Shown here piece by piece: positions 1-7,559 of a DNA stretch of 40,678 nucleotides; positions within the stretch are counted from its first letter, which is position 1; each line of letters begins with the position of its first letter. The notes beneath the pieces are model-generated. The model had not been told where the DNA came from. It searched no databases and saw only the letters and a program-made list of their open reading frames with translations. The position numbers and the translations under genes were made by a program. This DNA comes from JACDAV01 sp036556145 (GTDB taxonomy: Bacteria > Chloroflexota > Limnocylindria > Limnocylindrales > CSP1-4), in contig DATBKB010000010.1 in the NCBI GenBank assembly GCA_036556145.1, positions 1-40,678 of the forward strand, written 5' to 3'.

Positions 1-205
1 GTCACGCGGCCACGTCGAGCGAGTGCTGCTGTCGCAGGACGTCTGCCACAACAGCCAGCTCAAGCGCTACGGCGGGAACGGCTACACGTACCTCCACGAG
101 ACGTTCCTGCCGCGACTGCGCGAGGCCGGCGCCTCCGACGCCGAGATCGAGACGATGACCGTCGCCAATCCCCGCCGGATCCTGACGGTGGCGACGCCGG
201 TCTAG
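1..205 (+). CDS. Phosphotriesterase-family metal-dependent hydrolase, C-terminal fragment
   Basis: The reading frame is open from the left window edge (codons begin at base 2) and stops with TAG at 203-205, so about 67 C-terminal residues are visible. The segment carries LSQDVC, then YGGNGYTYL and a closing VANPRRIL. These match the end of the phosphotriesterase/PTE-related (Php/PTER) amidohydrolase fold, where the Asp of the LSxD motif is the last metal ligand and the 'NPRRIL' helix closes the barrel. Family members hydrolyse phosphotriesters, lactones or related esters, and the substrate cannot be told from this fragment. The stop overlaps the stop region of the convergent osmC gene by 4 bases. 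The missing N-terminal part lies outside the window. Confidence 0.85.
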   Translation, partial: SRGHVERVLLSQDVCHNSQLKRYGGNGYTYLHETFLPRLREAGASDAEIETMTVANPRRILTVATPV

Positions 206-642
206 CCGAGCGTCGGCTCGACCGACAGCTCGACGTTGCCCTTCAGCGCCCCGCTGATCGGGCAGCCGTCCTTCGCCGCCTCGGCCAGCTCGCGGAACTT
301 CGCCTTGTCGATGCCGGGCACCGTGCCGCGGACCGTGAGGGCGCTCTTCGTGACCTTCCAGCCGTCGCCGACCTTGTCGAACGTCACGTCGCTGCTGACG
401 TCGAGGCTCGTCGCGGGCGTGCCGTTCTTCGCGAGCTGGTTCGAGAACGCCATCGAGAAGCAGGCCGCGTGCGCCGCCGCGAGCAGCTCCTCGGGGCTCG
501 TCTGGCCCGCGGGCGCCTCGGTTCGCGTCGCCCAGCTGATCGGCAGGTCACGGAAGAGCCGGCTCGTCCCGGCGCTGACCGTTCCCTTGCCCTTCAACAG
601 GTCACCCGACCAGGTGGCATCCGCCCTTCGTGTTGCGGCCAT
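202..642 (-). CDS. osmC: OsmC-family hydroperoxide reductase
   Basis: A 146-residue protein, the usual OsmC length. OsmC/Ohr enzymes reduce organic hydroperoxides in the cytoplasm with a pair of reactive cysteines. Both are visible: one in AAAHAACFSMAFSNQL near residue 60 and one in AAKDGCPISGAL near residue 126. The SPEELLAAAHAACFSM block is typical of the OsmC branch rather than Ohr. The ATG at 640-642 is preceded by a GGAGGA ribosome binding site. It converges on the phosphotriesterase-like gene and their ends overlap by 4 bases. Downstream of osmC there is thus no room for a separate terminator. Confidence 0.93.
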   Translation of the reverse strand: MAATRRADATWSGDLLKGKGTVSAGTSRLFRDLPISWATRTEAPAGQTSPEELLAAAHAACFSMAFSNQLAKNGTPATSLDVSSDVTFDKVGDGWKVTKSALTVRGTVPGIDKAKFRELAEAAKDGCPISGALKGNVELSVEPTLG

Positions 643-701
643 GGCAGTTCCTCCATCGCGTCTTCGGAGGGGGATGGTCCCACAGGCCGGGCGAGGTGGC
701 G

Positions 702-1973
702 TCAGGCGAGGCGGTCGCGGAGGCCGCGGATGAGCGGCGCGTGACGGCGCGTCCGCGGGAATGCGACGCGGTCGACGCGACCGAAGTCGCGGTGCGCGGC
801 CAGGGCGGCGGCGAGCGCATCAGCGAACCCCTCGTCGGCGAGCGGGTCGAACTCCGCCTCGAACCACAGGCCCAGGACCCGGAGCGTGCCGCTGGCGCGG
901 TCGATTCGCGGCTCGATCCGGCCGACGAAGCGGTCGCCGAAGAGCATGGGCAGCACGTAGTAGCCCCACTTGCGTTTCGCCGGCGGGACGTAGACCTCCC
1001 AGAGGTAGTCGAAGGAGTACAGCGGTCGGAGGACGTCGCGGTCCCAGACGAGCGGATCGAGCGGCGCGAGAAACGCGACCCCAGGGACGACGCCGCCGGG
1101 CGGCCCGCCCGCGGCGACCTCGGCCTCGGCCTGCTCGAGGATCGGCAGCTCCGCGGTGACGACGAACCGCTCGCCGCGAACGCCCTCGACGGCGATCGGC
1201 GTGAGGCAGTCCATCTCGAGCAGCTCCGCGAGCAGTTCCTGGCGCCGGATCGCCCCCGGCTTCCGGGCCGACTCGGCCGTTCCGAGGAAAACCTCGGCGC
1301 TCCCACCCGACTTTCCGAGCAGCCCGTGGGCCCGGTACCGGGAGAACAGGCGGTGCCGGCGCTGCTCCCGCTCGGGCCGGCGCTCGGCGAGCAGGTCGGC
1401 CGGGAAGAGCCGTTCGACGAGGTCGTAGACCCGGCGATTCCCGTCGCGTCGCGTCAGTCCGATGATTCCTGCCAGCGCCAAGGCTTCGAGGATGGCCCGG
1501 ACCGGATTCGTCGGGCGCCACCACCAGTCGATCGCGGCCCGCGGCTCGACGTCGGTCGAGCTCAACGGCCCGTTCTCGCGGATCCGCCCGAGGAGCTCGT
1601 CGACGAGGTTGGCGTGCTCGCGGAATGTCCCGTCCTCGTAGGCCGCTCGCGCCCGATCCCAGGTCAGCCGGTACCACGGCAGCTCGTCGGTCGGCAGGAG
1701 GCTCAGGCCCTTGTTGTAGGTCTCGAAGAGGCGCCGCTCCCCGTAGAGGAGGTCGTCAGTCCACGAGCGGCGGTAGCCCTCGATCCGGGCGAGCAGCACG
1801 AGGTCGTGGTTCCGGCCGGTGACGTCGATCGGGTCGAACTGGAGCGAGCCAAATCGGTCGACGACGCGCATGACGCTCGCTGGCTCGGCCGGCAGCGATC
1901 GCGGCGGCGCGAGGAAGTGACGAAGCGCGAGGAAGCGTCGCGCGACGTCGCCGGAGACCGCTCGAGTGGCCAT
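702..1973 (-). CDS. YcaQ/AlkZ-like winged-helix DNA glycosylase
   Basis: A 423-residue protein of the HTH_42 (PF06224) family, which includes E. coli YcaQ (AlkX) and Streptomyces AlkZ, glycosylases that unhook interstrand crosslinks and remove bulky N7 adducts. The family's catalytic QxD/QxQ motif is visible as Gln45-Phe-Asp47 within SLQFDPIDVTGRNHDLVL. Other family landmarks are the W-rich WDRARAAYEDG region, DWWWRPTNPVRAILEALALAGI (winged helix) and the C-terminal VWDRDVLRPLYSFDYLWEVYVP / WGYYVLPMLFGDRFVGR block. The ATG at 1971-1973 is chosen because the sequence aligns from there with the family's start and a TACGAT box lies 7 bases upstream, which suggests a leaderless message. A 703-residue open frame extends upstream of it, but that extension is low-complexity antisense of the next gene. 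Confidence 0.88.
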   Translation of the reverse strand: MATRAVSGDVARRFLALRHFLAPPRSLPAEPASVMRVVDRFGSLQFDPIDVTGRNHDLVLLARIEGYRRSWTDDLLYGERRLFETYNKGLSLLPTDELPWYRLTWDRARAAYEDGTFREHANLVDELLGRIRENGPLSSTDVEPRAAIDWWWRPTNPVRAILEALALAGIIGLTRRDGNRRVYDLVERLFPADLLAERRPEREQRRHRLFSRYRAHGLLGKSGGSAEVFLGTAESARKPGAIRRQELLAELLEMDCLTPIAVEGVRGERFVVTAELPILEQAEAEVAAGGPPGGVVPGVAFLAPLDPLVWDRDVLRPLYSFDYLWEVYVPPAKRKWGYYVLPMLFGDRFVGRIEPRIDRASGTLRVLGLWFEAEFDPLADEGFADALAAALAAHRDFGRVDRVAFPRTRRHAPLIRGLRDRLA

Positions 1974-1980
1974 CGCCGCG

Positions 1981-1986
1981 ATCGTA
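1981..1986 (-). promoter_or_regulatory. -10 box of the YcaQ-like gene (leaderless)
   Basis: TACGAT on the minus strand, 7 bases before the ATG. This spacing would place transcription initiation at or next to the start codon. No clear -35 is visible. The same arrangement recurs at several genes in this window. Confidence 0.5.
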
Positions 1987-2138
1987 GGGGAGCCGCTCGA
2001 CAGGAGCCGACAGGTACGCAGCGGTGTTGCCGGCGTGCTGCGATGGGCTTGCAACCCAACTGCTCGGCGAGCGGGTCGGATCGTGACGCGAGACCGCCGA
2101 TTCTGGCAGCTGTTCAGAACCAGCCGGAGGAGGCTGCC

Positions 2139-2702
2139 ATGCCTGAGATCAAGTTGCCGGAGGTCAAGCTCCCGGAGTTCAAGCTCCCGGAGAGCCTCCG
2201 CGATGTCAGCCGCGAGGACATCCAGAAGGCGATGTCCGACGTCAAGTTCAAGGTCGAGCTGCCGAAGCGCTCGGACATCGAGAAGAGCATCCAGAAGTCC
2301 CTGCCGACGAAGCCCGGCCCGTCGCCGGTGCCGTTCGCGATCCTCGCGATGCTCGGCGGTCTCGTCGTCGGCTGGCTGCTGGCGACGTCGCCGGTCACCG
2401 GGCCGCGCATCAGCGCGGCCATGGGCAACGCCCGCCGCAAGATCGACGAGTGGCGGAACGGCGGCCCGAACCTCGACGACGAATTCGACATGGGCACGGA
2501 CTCGATGGGTTCGAGCTACGGCAGCACGCTCGGTACCGGGAGCTCGCTCGGCGGCGGGACCGCCGTCGGCCCGACGACCGGCCTGGGCACGAGCACGACC
2601 ACGCCGACCGGGACGGGCGTCGGTCGGTACGACACGACGTCGGCGTCCCCTGATGACACGCTCGGCACCGGCGCGGAGGGCGTGAGCTCCGAGCGGTTCT
2701 GA
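2139..2702 (+). CDS. Small single-pass membrane protein with KLPE repeats
   Basis: Encodes 187 residues and is not a family I recognise. The N-terminus has three near-identical short repeats (IKLPEV, VKLPEF, FKLPES), followed by a charged helical stretch (SREDIQKAMSDVKFKVELPKRSDIEKSIQKSL). One hydrophobic segment (FAILAMLGGLVVGWLLATS, about residues 66-84) follows, then a Gly/Ser/Thr-rich tail ending in SSERF. The layout suggests a membrane-anchored protein with a disordered tail, and no catalytic motif is visible. The ATG has a strong GGAGGAGG ribosome binding site 6-7 bases upstream. A perfect-stem terminator follows the stop. It is encoded opposite a long antisense open frame that I regard as a shadow. 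Confidence 0.75.
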   Translation: MPEIKLPEVKLPEFKLPESLRDVSREDIQKAMSDVKFKVELPKRSDIEKSIQKSLPTKPGPSPVPFAILAMLGGLVVGWLLATSPVTGPRISAAMGNARRKIDEWRNGGPNLDDEFDMGTDSMGSSYGSTLGTGSSLGGGTAVGPTTGLGTSTTTPTGTGVGRYDTTSASPDDTLGTGAEGVSSERF

Positions 2703-2717
2703 TCTCCTCCTCGAGGA

Positions 2718-2750
2718 CGCCCCCGGCAGCCCGCCGGGGGCGTTCGTTTC
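2718..2750 (+). terminator. Rho-independent-type terminator after the KLPE-repeat gene
   Basis: A perfect 10-bp inverted repeat (CGCCCCCGGC at 2718-2727, GCCGGGGGCG at 2733-2742) with a 5-base loop, followed by TTCGTTT. It begins 15 bases after the stop codon. Confidence 0.8.
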
Positions 2751-2802
2751 CCGGCAGCCGCCTCGTGGCCCTGCCATACTCGCTCGACCGGAGAGGGACG
2801 CC

Positions 2803-3027
2803 GTGAGAACCAACCCACCGACCTACGTCACGATCGTCGTCGCGATCCTGCTGATGGTCGTCGGCCTGTCGCTCGAGGGCAGCCTCTTCTCGATCGCGGC
2901 GCTCAACGGCGTCGTCGCGGACGCTCTGCGGGTCATTGGCATTGCCGCCAGCCGCGACCTCGGCGAGGTCCTGATCATCGTGGCGAACGCGCTGCTGATC
3001 CTCGGCTCGCTGATCCGAGGGCTCTGA
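2803..3027 (+). CDS. Small membrane protein, paralogue of the next gene
   Basis: A 74-residue protein from a GTG start preceded by GGAGAGGG. Two hydrophobic stretches are visible (VTIVVAILLMVVGLSL near the start and LGEVLIIVANALLILGSLI at the end), so it is probably a two-pass membrane protein. It ends in LGSLIRGL, almost the same as the LGSFIRGL end of the next gene, which starts 3 bases after this stop. The pair therefore looks like a tandem duplication expressed together. A CATACT box at 2775-2780 could be its -10. No function can be assigned. Confidence 0.7.
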   Translation: MRTNPPTYVTIVVAILLMVVGLSLEGSLFSIAALNGVVADALRVIGIAASRDLGEVLIIVANALLILGSLIRGL

Positions 3028-3029
3028 CG

Positions 3030-3224
3030 ATGCGTGCGAACCAGGCCCCTCGCGCCGGCACGGTCCTCCTCGCGGCACTCCTGACGATCTTCGCCGCGGT
3101 CGTCTTCTTCACGACCCTCCTGCCGTCGGCCATCGCCGGCATCGCGATGGGGACCTTGGCGCTGTGGGCGGCGATCATCGCCTTCGTCATCGTGCTGCTG
3201 GGGTCGTTCATCCGCGGCCTCTAG
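3030..3224 (+). CDS. Small membrane protein, second of a tandem pair
   Basis: A 64-residue protein from an ATG 3 bases after the preceding stop, so it is cotranscribed and probably translationally coupled. It is almost wholly hydrophobic: VLLAALLTIFAAVVFFTTLLP and IAMGTLALWAAIIAFVIVLLGSFI form two membrane segments. The C-terminal LGSFIRGL repeats the end of the upstream protein. The family is not recognised. Confidence 0.7.
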   Translation: MRANQAPRAGTVLLAALLTIFAAVVFFTTLLPSAIAGIAMGTLALWAAIIAFVIVLLGSFIRGL

Positions 3225-3290
3225 GCCCTTCGCCGCCAGCCCCACGGCCGCACGCGCCACTCCACCGGACCCCCTCGGACCCCTCCGTCG

Positions 3291-3333
3291 TTGACGGTTC
3301 GGAGGCTAATTCCGATAATGTCACTCGGATTTA
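3291..3333 (+). promoter_or_regulatory. suf operon promoter with palindromic operator
   Basis: TTGACG at 3291-3296 and GATAAT at 3314-3319 are separated by exactly 17 bases, making this the closest to consensus of the promoters I examined in the window. Overlapping the -10 is an imperfect palindrome: TAATTCCGA (3307-3315), a 9-base spacer, and TCGGATTTA (3325-3333), with 8 of 9 arm positions complementary. It covers the -10 and the expected start point, so a bound repressor would block initiation. Suf operons are commonly controlled by Rrf2-family iron-sulfur regulators (SufR, IscR). That this site binds one is inference. Confidence 0.7.
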
Positions 3334-3378
3334 CCGAAACCCCGGCCGGGCCCTGCCGCCGGCCGTTCCAGGAGTGCC

Positions 3379-5808
3379 ATGACCACGACCCGCGAAGCGG
3401 TTGCCGACCGCCGCGAGCAGTACGCCTTCCACGACGACATCGTCTACCTCGCCGAGACGAAGCGCGGCCTGAGCCGCCAGACCGTCGAGGAGATCAGCCG
3501 GTTCAAGAAGGAGCCCGAGTGGATGCTCCAGTTCCGGCTGCGCGCGTACGACCACTTCGTCAAGCGGGCGATGCCGACCTGGGGCGGCGACCTGGGGCAC
3601 ATCGACTTCGACAAGATCGTCTACTACCGGAAGCCGTCCGAGCGCGAGGAGAAGTCGTGGGACGACGTCCCGGAGAAGATCAAGCAGACGTTCGAGAAGC
3701 TCGGCATCCCCGAGGCGGAGCGCAAGTTCCTCGCCGGCGTCGGCGCCCAGTACGACTCGGAGGTCGTCTACCACAGCGTCCGTGAGGAGCTGAGCAAGAT
3801 CGGCGTCGTCTTCATGGGCACCGACCAGGCGCTCGTGGAGTACCCCGAGATCTTCCGCAAGTACTTCGGCACGGTCGTCCCGCCGGAGGACAACAAGTTC
3901 GCCGCGCTCAACAGCGCGGTCTGGTCGGGCGGCTCGTTCGTCTACGTGCCGAAGGGCGTCGAGGTGCCGCTGCCGCTCCAGGCCTACTTCCGGATCAACG
4001 GCGAGAATACGGGCCAGTTCGAGCGGACACTAATAGTTGTCGATGAGGGCGCGAAGGTACACTATATTGAAGGTTGTACTGCCCCAATTTACGCCACGGA
4101 TTCGCTCCACGCGGCCGTCGTCGAGGTCATCGCGCTGCCGGGAGCGAAGGTTCGCTACACGACGATCCAGAACTGGTCGAATGACGTGTACAACCTCGTG
4201 ACCAAGCGCGCCCACGCTCACGAGAACTCAACCGTCGAGTGGATCGACGCGAACACCGGTTGCCTGACCGGCGATGCACTCGTTCTCAAGAACAACGACG
4301 TCGTGCCGATCGCAACGATCCAGCCGGGCGACCACGTCTACTCTCTGACGCCTGAGTTCGACATCCAGCGCAGCCGCGTACTTGCGACTCGCGAGAACCC
4401 GCCCGAGCAGGTCTACGACCTCGTGCTGCAGAACCACCGTGAGGTGAGGGCGACCGCGAACCACCCGTTCCTCATTGCGCGCAAGGTTGGCCGCACTCGA
4501 AGGCTCGGATGGCTGCCGCTCGCCGCCATCGTTCCAGGAGACGAGATCGCCATTGCCGGGTCTGTTCCCGACAGGGGTAGGCCTCACGTCTTCGACGAGG
4601 TGATTCGGAGGCCGCGTTCGCGCAAGCCGTTCGTATCACCCCAGGAGAGCTCGGACGAGCTCCTGTGGCTTCTTGGCTTCTACATCGGTGACGGCTTCCA
4701 GGACGGTAGCAACCGCGTCATCTTTGCCGTCCCAGAGACCGATCCTGCCTGCGAAACACTGAAGTCGCGATTGAAGGCGGTCTTCGGGCTGGAGGCGGTC
4801 CGAGGGCGCGGAGTGCAGCTACGCATCGCCTCGGCCCAGCTCGTGGATTGGCTGCAGGCCAACGGGTTGGGCGGCAACGCCGACACAAAGCGTGTCCCGG
4901 ATTGGATCTACCGGCTGCCGCACTCCCAGAAGCGAGCCTTCATCGACGGCTACGTCGCGGCAGACGGCCACGTTCGCGATGGTCATCGGAATGTCTCGAT
5001 CACCAGTGCGAGCTGGACACTTCTGGAACAGGTCAAGGCGCTGGCGGTATCGGCGGGAATCAACGCGACGAGGATTTCGACATGGACGCGTCGGCAGAAG
5101 CTGCCTCTCGGAACGAGCGAGAAGACCTACACGAGCAGCTACCTGTACTTCGGTGACGAGGCCCTCGATAGCCCGGTGCACTTCGTGCCGGTTCTCACAA
5201 TTGAGCCGGCCGGTGAGCACGTGACCTACGACATCGAAGTCGAAGGGACGGCCAACTTCATCGCCAACGGCATCTTTGCCCACAACAGCCGCCTTACCAT
5301 GAAGTATCCCGCGATCTACCTGCGGGGCGAGGGCTCGACGGCCGACATCATCAGCGTCGCGGTCGGCGGCAAGGGCCAGCACCAGGACACCGGCGCCAAG
5401 GCCATCCACCTTGCCCCGAACACCCGCAGCCGGATCGTCTCGAAGTCGGTGTCGAAGGACGGCGGCCGGGCGACGTACCGCGGCAGCCTCAAGGTCGCCC
5501 CCGGCGCCACCGGCGTCGTCGCCAGCGTCCGCTGCGATGCGCTCATGCTCGACGACCAGAGCCGCAGCGACACGTACCCCTACATCGACATCCAGGAAGA
5601 CGACACGACGATGACCCACGAGGCCACCGTCGGGAAGATCAGCCAGGACCAGGTCTTCTACCTGATGAGCCGCGGCCTCACCGAGAACGAGGCCCAGAAC
5701 CTCATCGTCCAGGGCTTCCTCGAGGTCTTCACGAAGGAGCTCCCGATGGAGTACGCCATCGAGTTCAACCGGCTCGTGAAGCTCGAGATGGAGGGTTCGC
5801 TCGGGTGA
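3379..5808 (+). CDS. sufB: SufB, Fe-S cluster scaffold, interrupted by an intein
   Basis: An 809-residue precursor. Removal of residues 295-636 leaves a 467-residue SufB, the normal family size. SufB with SufC and SufD forms the cytoplasmic scaffold that assembles Fe-S clusters. The N-extein (1-294) contains FVYVPKGVEVPLPLQAYFRIN and YIEGCTAPIY. The C-extein starts at SRLTMKYPAIYL and contains RCDALMLDDQSRSDTYPYID, with the functional Cys (residue 719) and the MTHEATVGKI His-Glu. The ATG has an AGGAG ribosome binding site. The gene overlaps sufD by GTGA. Codons at 4027-4095, around YIEGCTAP, are unusually AT-rich (CTA, ATA, GTT, TAT, ATT, GAA, TGT, ACT). No sufC or sufS is in the window. Confidence 0.97.
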   Translation: MTTTREAVADRREQYAFHDDIVYLAETKRGLSRQTVEEISRFKKEPEWMLQFRLRAYDHFVKRAMPTWGGDLGHIDFDKIVYYRKPSEREEKSWDDVPEKIKQTFEKLGIPEAERKFLAGVGAQYDSEVVYHSVREELSKIGVVFMGTDQALVEYPEIFRKYFGTVVPPEDNKFAALNSAVWSGGSFVYVPKGVEVPLPLQAYFRINGENTGQFERTLIVVDEGAKVHYIEGCTAPIYATDSLHAAVVEVIALPGAKVRYTTIQNWSNDVYNLVTKRAHAHENSTVEWIDANTGCLTGDALVLKNNDVVPIATIQPGDHVYSLTPEFDIQRSRVLATRENPPEQVYDLVLQNHREVRATANHPFLIARKVGRTRRLGWLPLAAIVPGDEIAIAGSVPDRGRPHVFDEVIRRPRSRKPFVSPQESSDELLWLLGFYIGDGFQDGSNRVIFAVPETDPACETLKSRLKAVFGLEAVRGRGVQLRIASAQLVDWLQANGLGGNADTKRVPDWIYRLPHSQKRAFIDGYVAADGHVRDGHRNVSITSASWTLLEQVKALAVSAGINATRISTWTRRQKLPLGTSEKTYTSSYLYFGDEALDSPVHFVPVLTIEPAGEHVTYDIEVEGTANFIANGIFAHNSRLTMKYPAIYLRGEGSTADIISVAVGGKGQHQDTGAKAIHLAPNTRSRIVSKSVSKDGGRATYRGSLKVAPGATGVVASVRCDALMLDDQSRSDTYPYIDIQEDDTTMTHEATVGKISQDQVFYLMSRGLTENEAQNLIVQGFLEVFTKELPMEYAIEFNRLVKLEMEGSLG
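4261..5286 (+). other. SufB intein with LAGLIDADG homing endonuclease
   Basis: A 342-residue in-frame insertion between DANTG and SRLTMKYP of SufB. Splicing blocks are complete: Cys1 in CLTGDALV (block A), ATANHPFLI with the T-x-x-H motif (block B), VTYDIEVEGTANFIA (block F), and the terminal His-Asn followed by Ser+1 (block G). Two LAGLIDADG dodecapeptides lie between them: LLGFYIGDG at 4669-4695 and FIDGYVAADG at 4939-4968. Both retain the acidic residue needed for DNA cleavage, so the homing endonuclease may be active. The segment is visibly less GC-rich than its surroundings, as expected for a mobile insert. SufB is a known intein host (mycobacterial Pps1). Confidence 0.95.
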
Positions 5809-7199
5809 CCGAGACGGCCCAGGCCGCGCCGGCCGGGGCCGCCGCGCCGACCCGGACCGCTCGGGCTCCCCGCCGCAGCCCCACCGACCTGACGTTCCGC
5901 GTCGACGAGGCGCTCGTCGAGCGCCGCGCGTCGACCGAGCCCGACTGGCTGGCCGCCGACCGGAGGGCGGCGCTCGCGCGCTTCGCCGAGCTGCCGGTCG
6001 AGTCGAACCGGCTCTACACCCCGTACGTCGACCTGCGCGCCGCGGACCTCGGCGACGTCCGGGCGTACGAGACGACGGCCCAAGAGCCCGAACGCGATGG
6101 CGGCCGGCTGCCCGAAGGCGCGGCCGGACTGGCCGAGGTCGACGAGGACCGCATCGGGGCGCTCGTCGTCGACGACGAGGCACGCATTGTCGGCGTGACC
6201 ATCCAACCGCTCGGGGCGCTGATCCGCGCCGACGACGAGTCTGCCCGCCGGCTCCTCGGCGACGCCGCCTCGCTGCCGGCCGACGACAAGCTGGCGCAGC
6301 TCACCCGCGCGGCATGGAACCAGGGGCTCGTCGTGCGCGTGCCGGCCGGGGCCCGGCTCGAGCGGCCGATCGTCCTCCGCTGGCGGGCCGGTGCACCCGG
6401 TCACGCCCTCATCACCCGAACCATCGTCGAGCTCGGCGACGGCGCATCGGCGTCGATCGTCGAGGAGCTCGTGCCGTCGGCGCCAGCTGGCGGCGGCCAG
6501 TCGCTGTTCACCGGCACGCTGGAGGTCGTCCTCGGCCGGAACGCCGAGCTGGCCGTCTCGAGCATCCAGGAATTCGGCCCCTCCCAGGTCACGTTCCAGC
6601 ACCGCAACGCCCGCCTCGGCGAGGGCGCGTCGCTCCACTGGGCGCTGGCGCAGCTCGGGTCGCGCCTCGTCCGGTCGCGCGTCGACAACCAGCTGCGCGG
6701 CGATCGGTCGTCCGCGGAGCAGGTCGAGATCGTCTTCGGCTCCGAGGAGCAGCTCTTCGATCTCACGTCGTACACCCGCCACGCCGGCCGCGACACGACC
6801 GGCAACCTCCTGTCGAAGGGCGTGCTGCTCGACCGGTCGCGGTCCTACATGAAGGGCCTGATCACGATCGAGAAGAGCGCCGTCGGCACCGACTCGTTCC
6901 TCGGCGAGTTCGGGATGAACCTCTCCAAGCAGGCGCGGGCGGTGGCGATCCCGTCGCTCGAGATCGACCAGCCCGACTGCCGGCGCGCGGCCCACTCGTC
7001 GTCGGTGGGCCCGATCGACGAGGCCCAGCTGTTCTACCTCGAGTCGCGCGGCATCCCGGCCGACGAGGCCCGCAAGTTCATCGTCCTCGGCTTCCTCGAG
7101 CCGGTCGTCGCCCGCGTTCCGCTCGCGGACGCCCAGGATCGGCTGCGCGGGCTGCTCGACGCGAAGTGGGCCGGGTCGTGGGTCCCGACGGCCGCCTGA
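5805..7199 (+). CDS. sufD: SufD, Fe-S cluster assembly scaffold subunit
   Basis: A 464-residue protein with the SufB/SufD beta-helix core. It starts at a GTG that overlaps the sufB stop (GTGA), a sign of translational coupling. Family landmarks are DNQLRGDRSSAEQVEIVFGSEEQLFDLTSY, HHA/RHAGRDTTGNLLSKGVLLD (the conserved 'sKgvl' turn), and QPDCRRAAHSSSVGPIDEAQLFYLESRGI, where the His matches the conserved SufD histidine of the SufB-SufD cluster site. The C-terminal RKFIVLGFLEPVVARVP is typical. The first 27 residues are Ala/Pro-rich and probably disordered. Together with SufB it would bind the SufC ATPase, which must be encoded elsewhere. Confidence 0.95.
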   Translation: MTETAQAAPAGAAAPTRTARAPRRSPTDLTFRVDEALVERRASTEPDWLAADRRAALARFAELPVESNRLYTPYVDLRAADLGDVRAYETTAQEPERDGGRLPEGAAGLAEVDEDRIGALVVDDEARIVGVTIQPLGALIRADDESARRLLGDAASLPADDKLAQLTRAAWNQGLVVRVPAGARLERPIVLRWRAGAPGHALITRTIVELGDGASASIVEELVPSAPAGGGQSLFTGTLEVVLGRNAELAVSSIQEFGPSQVTFQHRNARLGEGASLHWALAQLGSRLVRSRVDNQLRGDRSSAEQVEIVFGSEEQLFDLTSYTRHAGRDTTGNLLSKGVLLDRSRSYMKGLITIEKSAVGTDSFLGEFGMNLSKQARAVAIPSLEIDQPDCRRAAHSSSVGPIDEAQLFYLESRGIPADEARKFIVLGFLEPVVARVPLADAQDRLRGLLDAKWAGSWVPTAA

Positions 7200-7215
7200 C
7201 CGGCGGTCGGCCTGG

Positions 7216-7551
7216 GTGAGGCGCGTCGACCTCCTCGGCGTCGACGAGGTGCCCGAGGGCACGATGAAGATGGCCTGGGTCGACGGCACGGACCAGGTCC
7301 TCGTCGTCAACACGGACGGCACGCCGCGGGCCTACCAGGGGATCTGCAGCCACGAGTACTTCGAGCTCGACAAGGGCTTCCTCACCCGCGACTCGCTGAC
7401 CTGCGCGCTCCATCTCTCGCGCTTCGACCTCGAGACCGGCGACCCGCTCGACCCACCGGCCGAGCTCCCGCTCGTCATGTACCAGACCGTCGTCGAGGAC
7501 GGCCGGATCCTCATCGAGGTCCCCAACGGGCCGCTGCCCGTCAACGAATAG
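7216..7551 (+). CDS. Rieske-type [2Fe-2S] ferredoxin
   Basis: A 111-residue soluble Rieske protein, the usual size of dioxygenase-type Rieske ferredoxins. The cluster ligands are visible as C-S-H (in YQGICSHEYFELD) and C-x-x-H (in LTCALHLSRFDLETG), giving two Cys and two His. It starts with GTG 16 bases after the sufD stop, so it is probably the third gene of the suf operon. Rieske ferredoxins are common next to suf genes, where they may donate electrons for cluster assembly or be a client; the exact role is not known. It ends 8 bases before the end of the convergent oxidase gene. Confidence 0.9.
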   Translation: MRRVDLLGVDEVPEGTMKMAWVDGTDQVLVVNTDGTPRAYQGICSHEYFELDKGFLTRDSLTCALHLSRFDLETGDPLDPPAELPLVMYQTVVEDGRILIEVPNGPLPVNE

Positions 7552-7559
7552 CTCGAGCG

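Noticed and set aside
630..2813. Long overlapping open frames on both strands (690 and 703 residues)
   Set aside because: Each contains one real gene in frame, but the extensions are Arg/Glu/Pro-rich shadow sequence without family motifs; GC-rich DNA has few stop codons.
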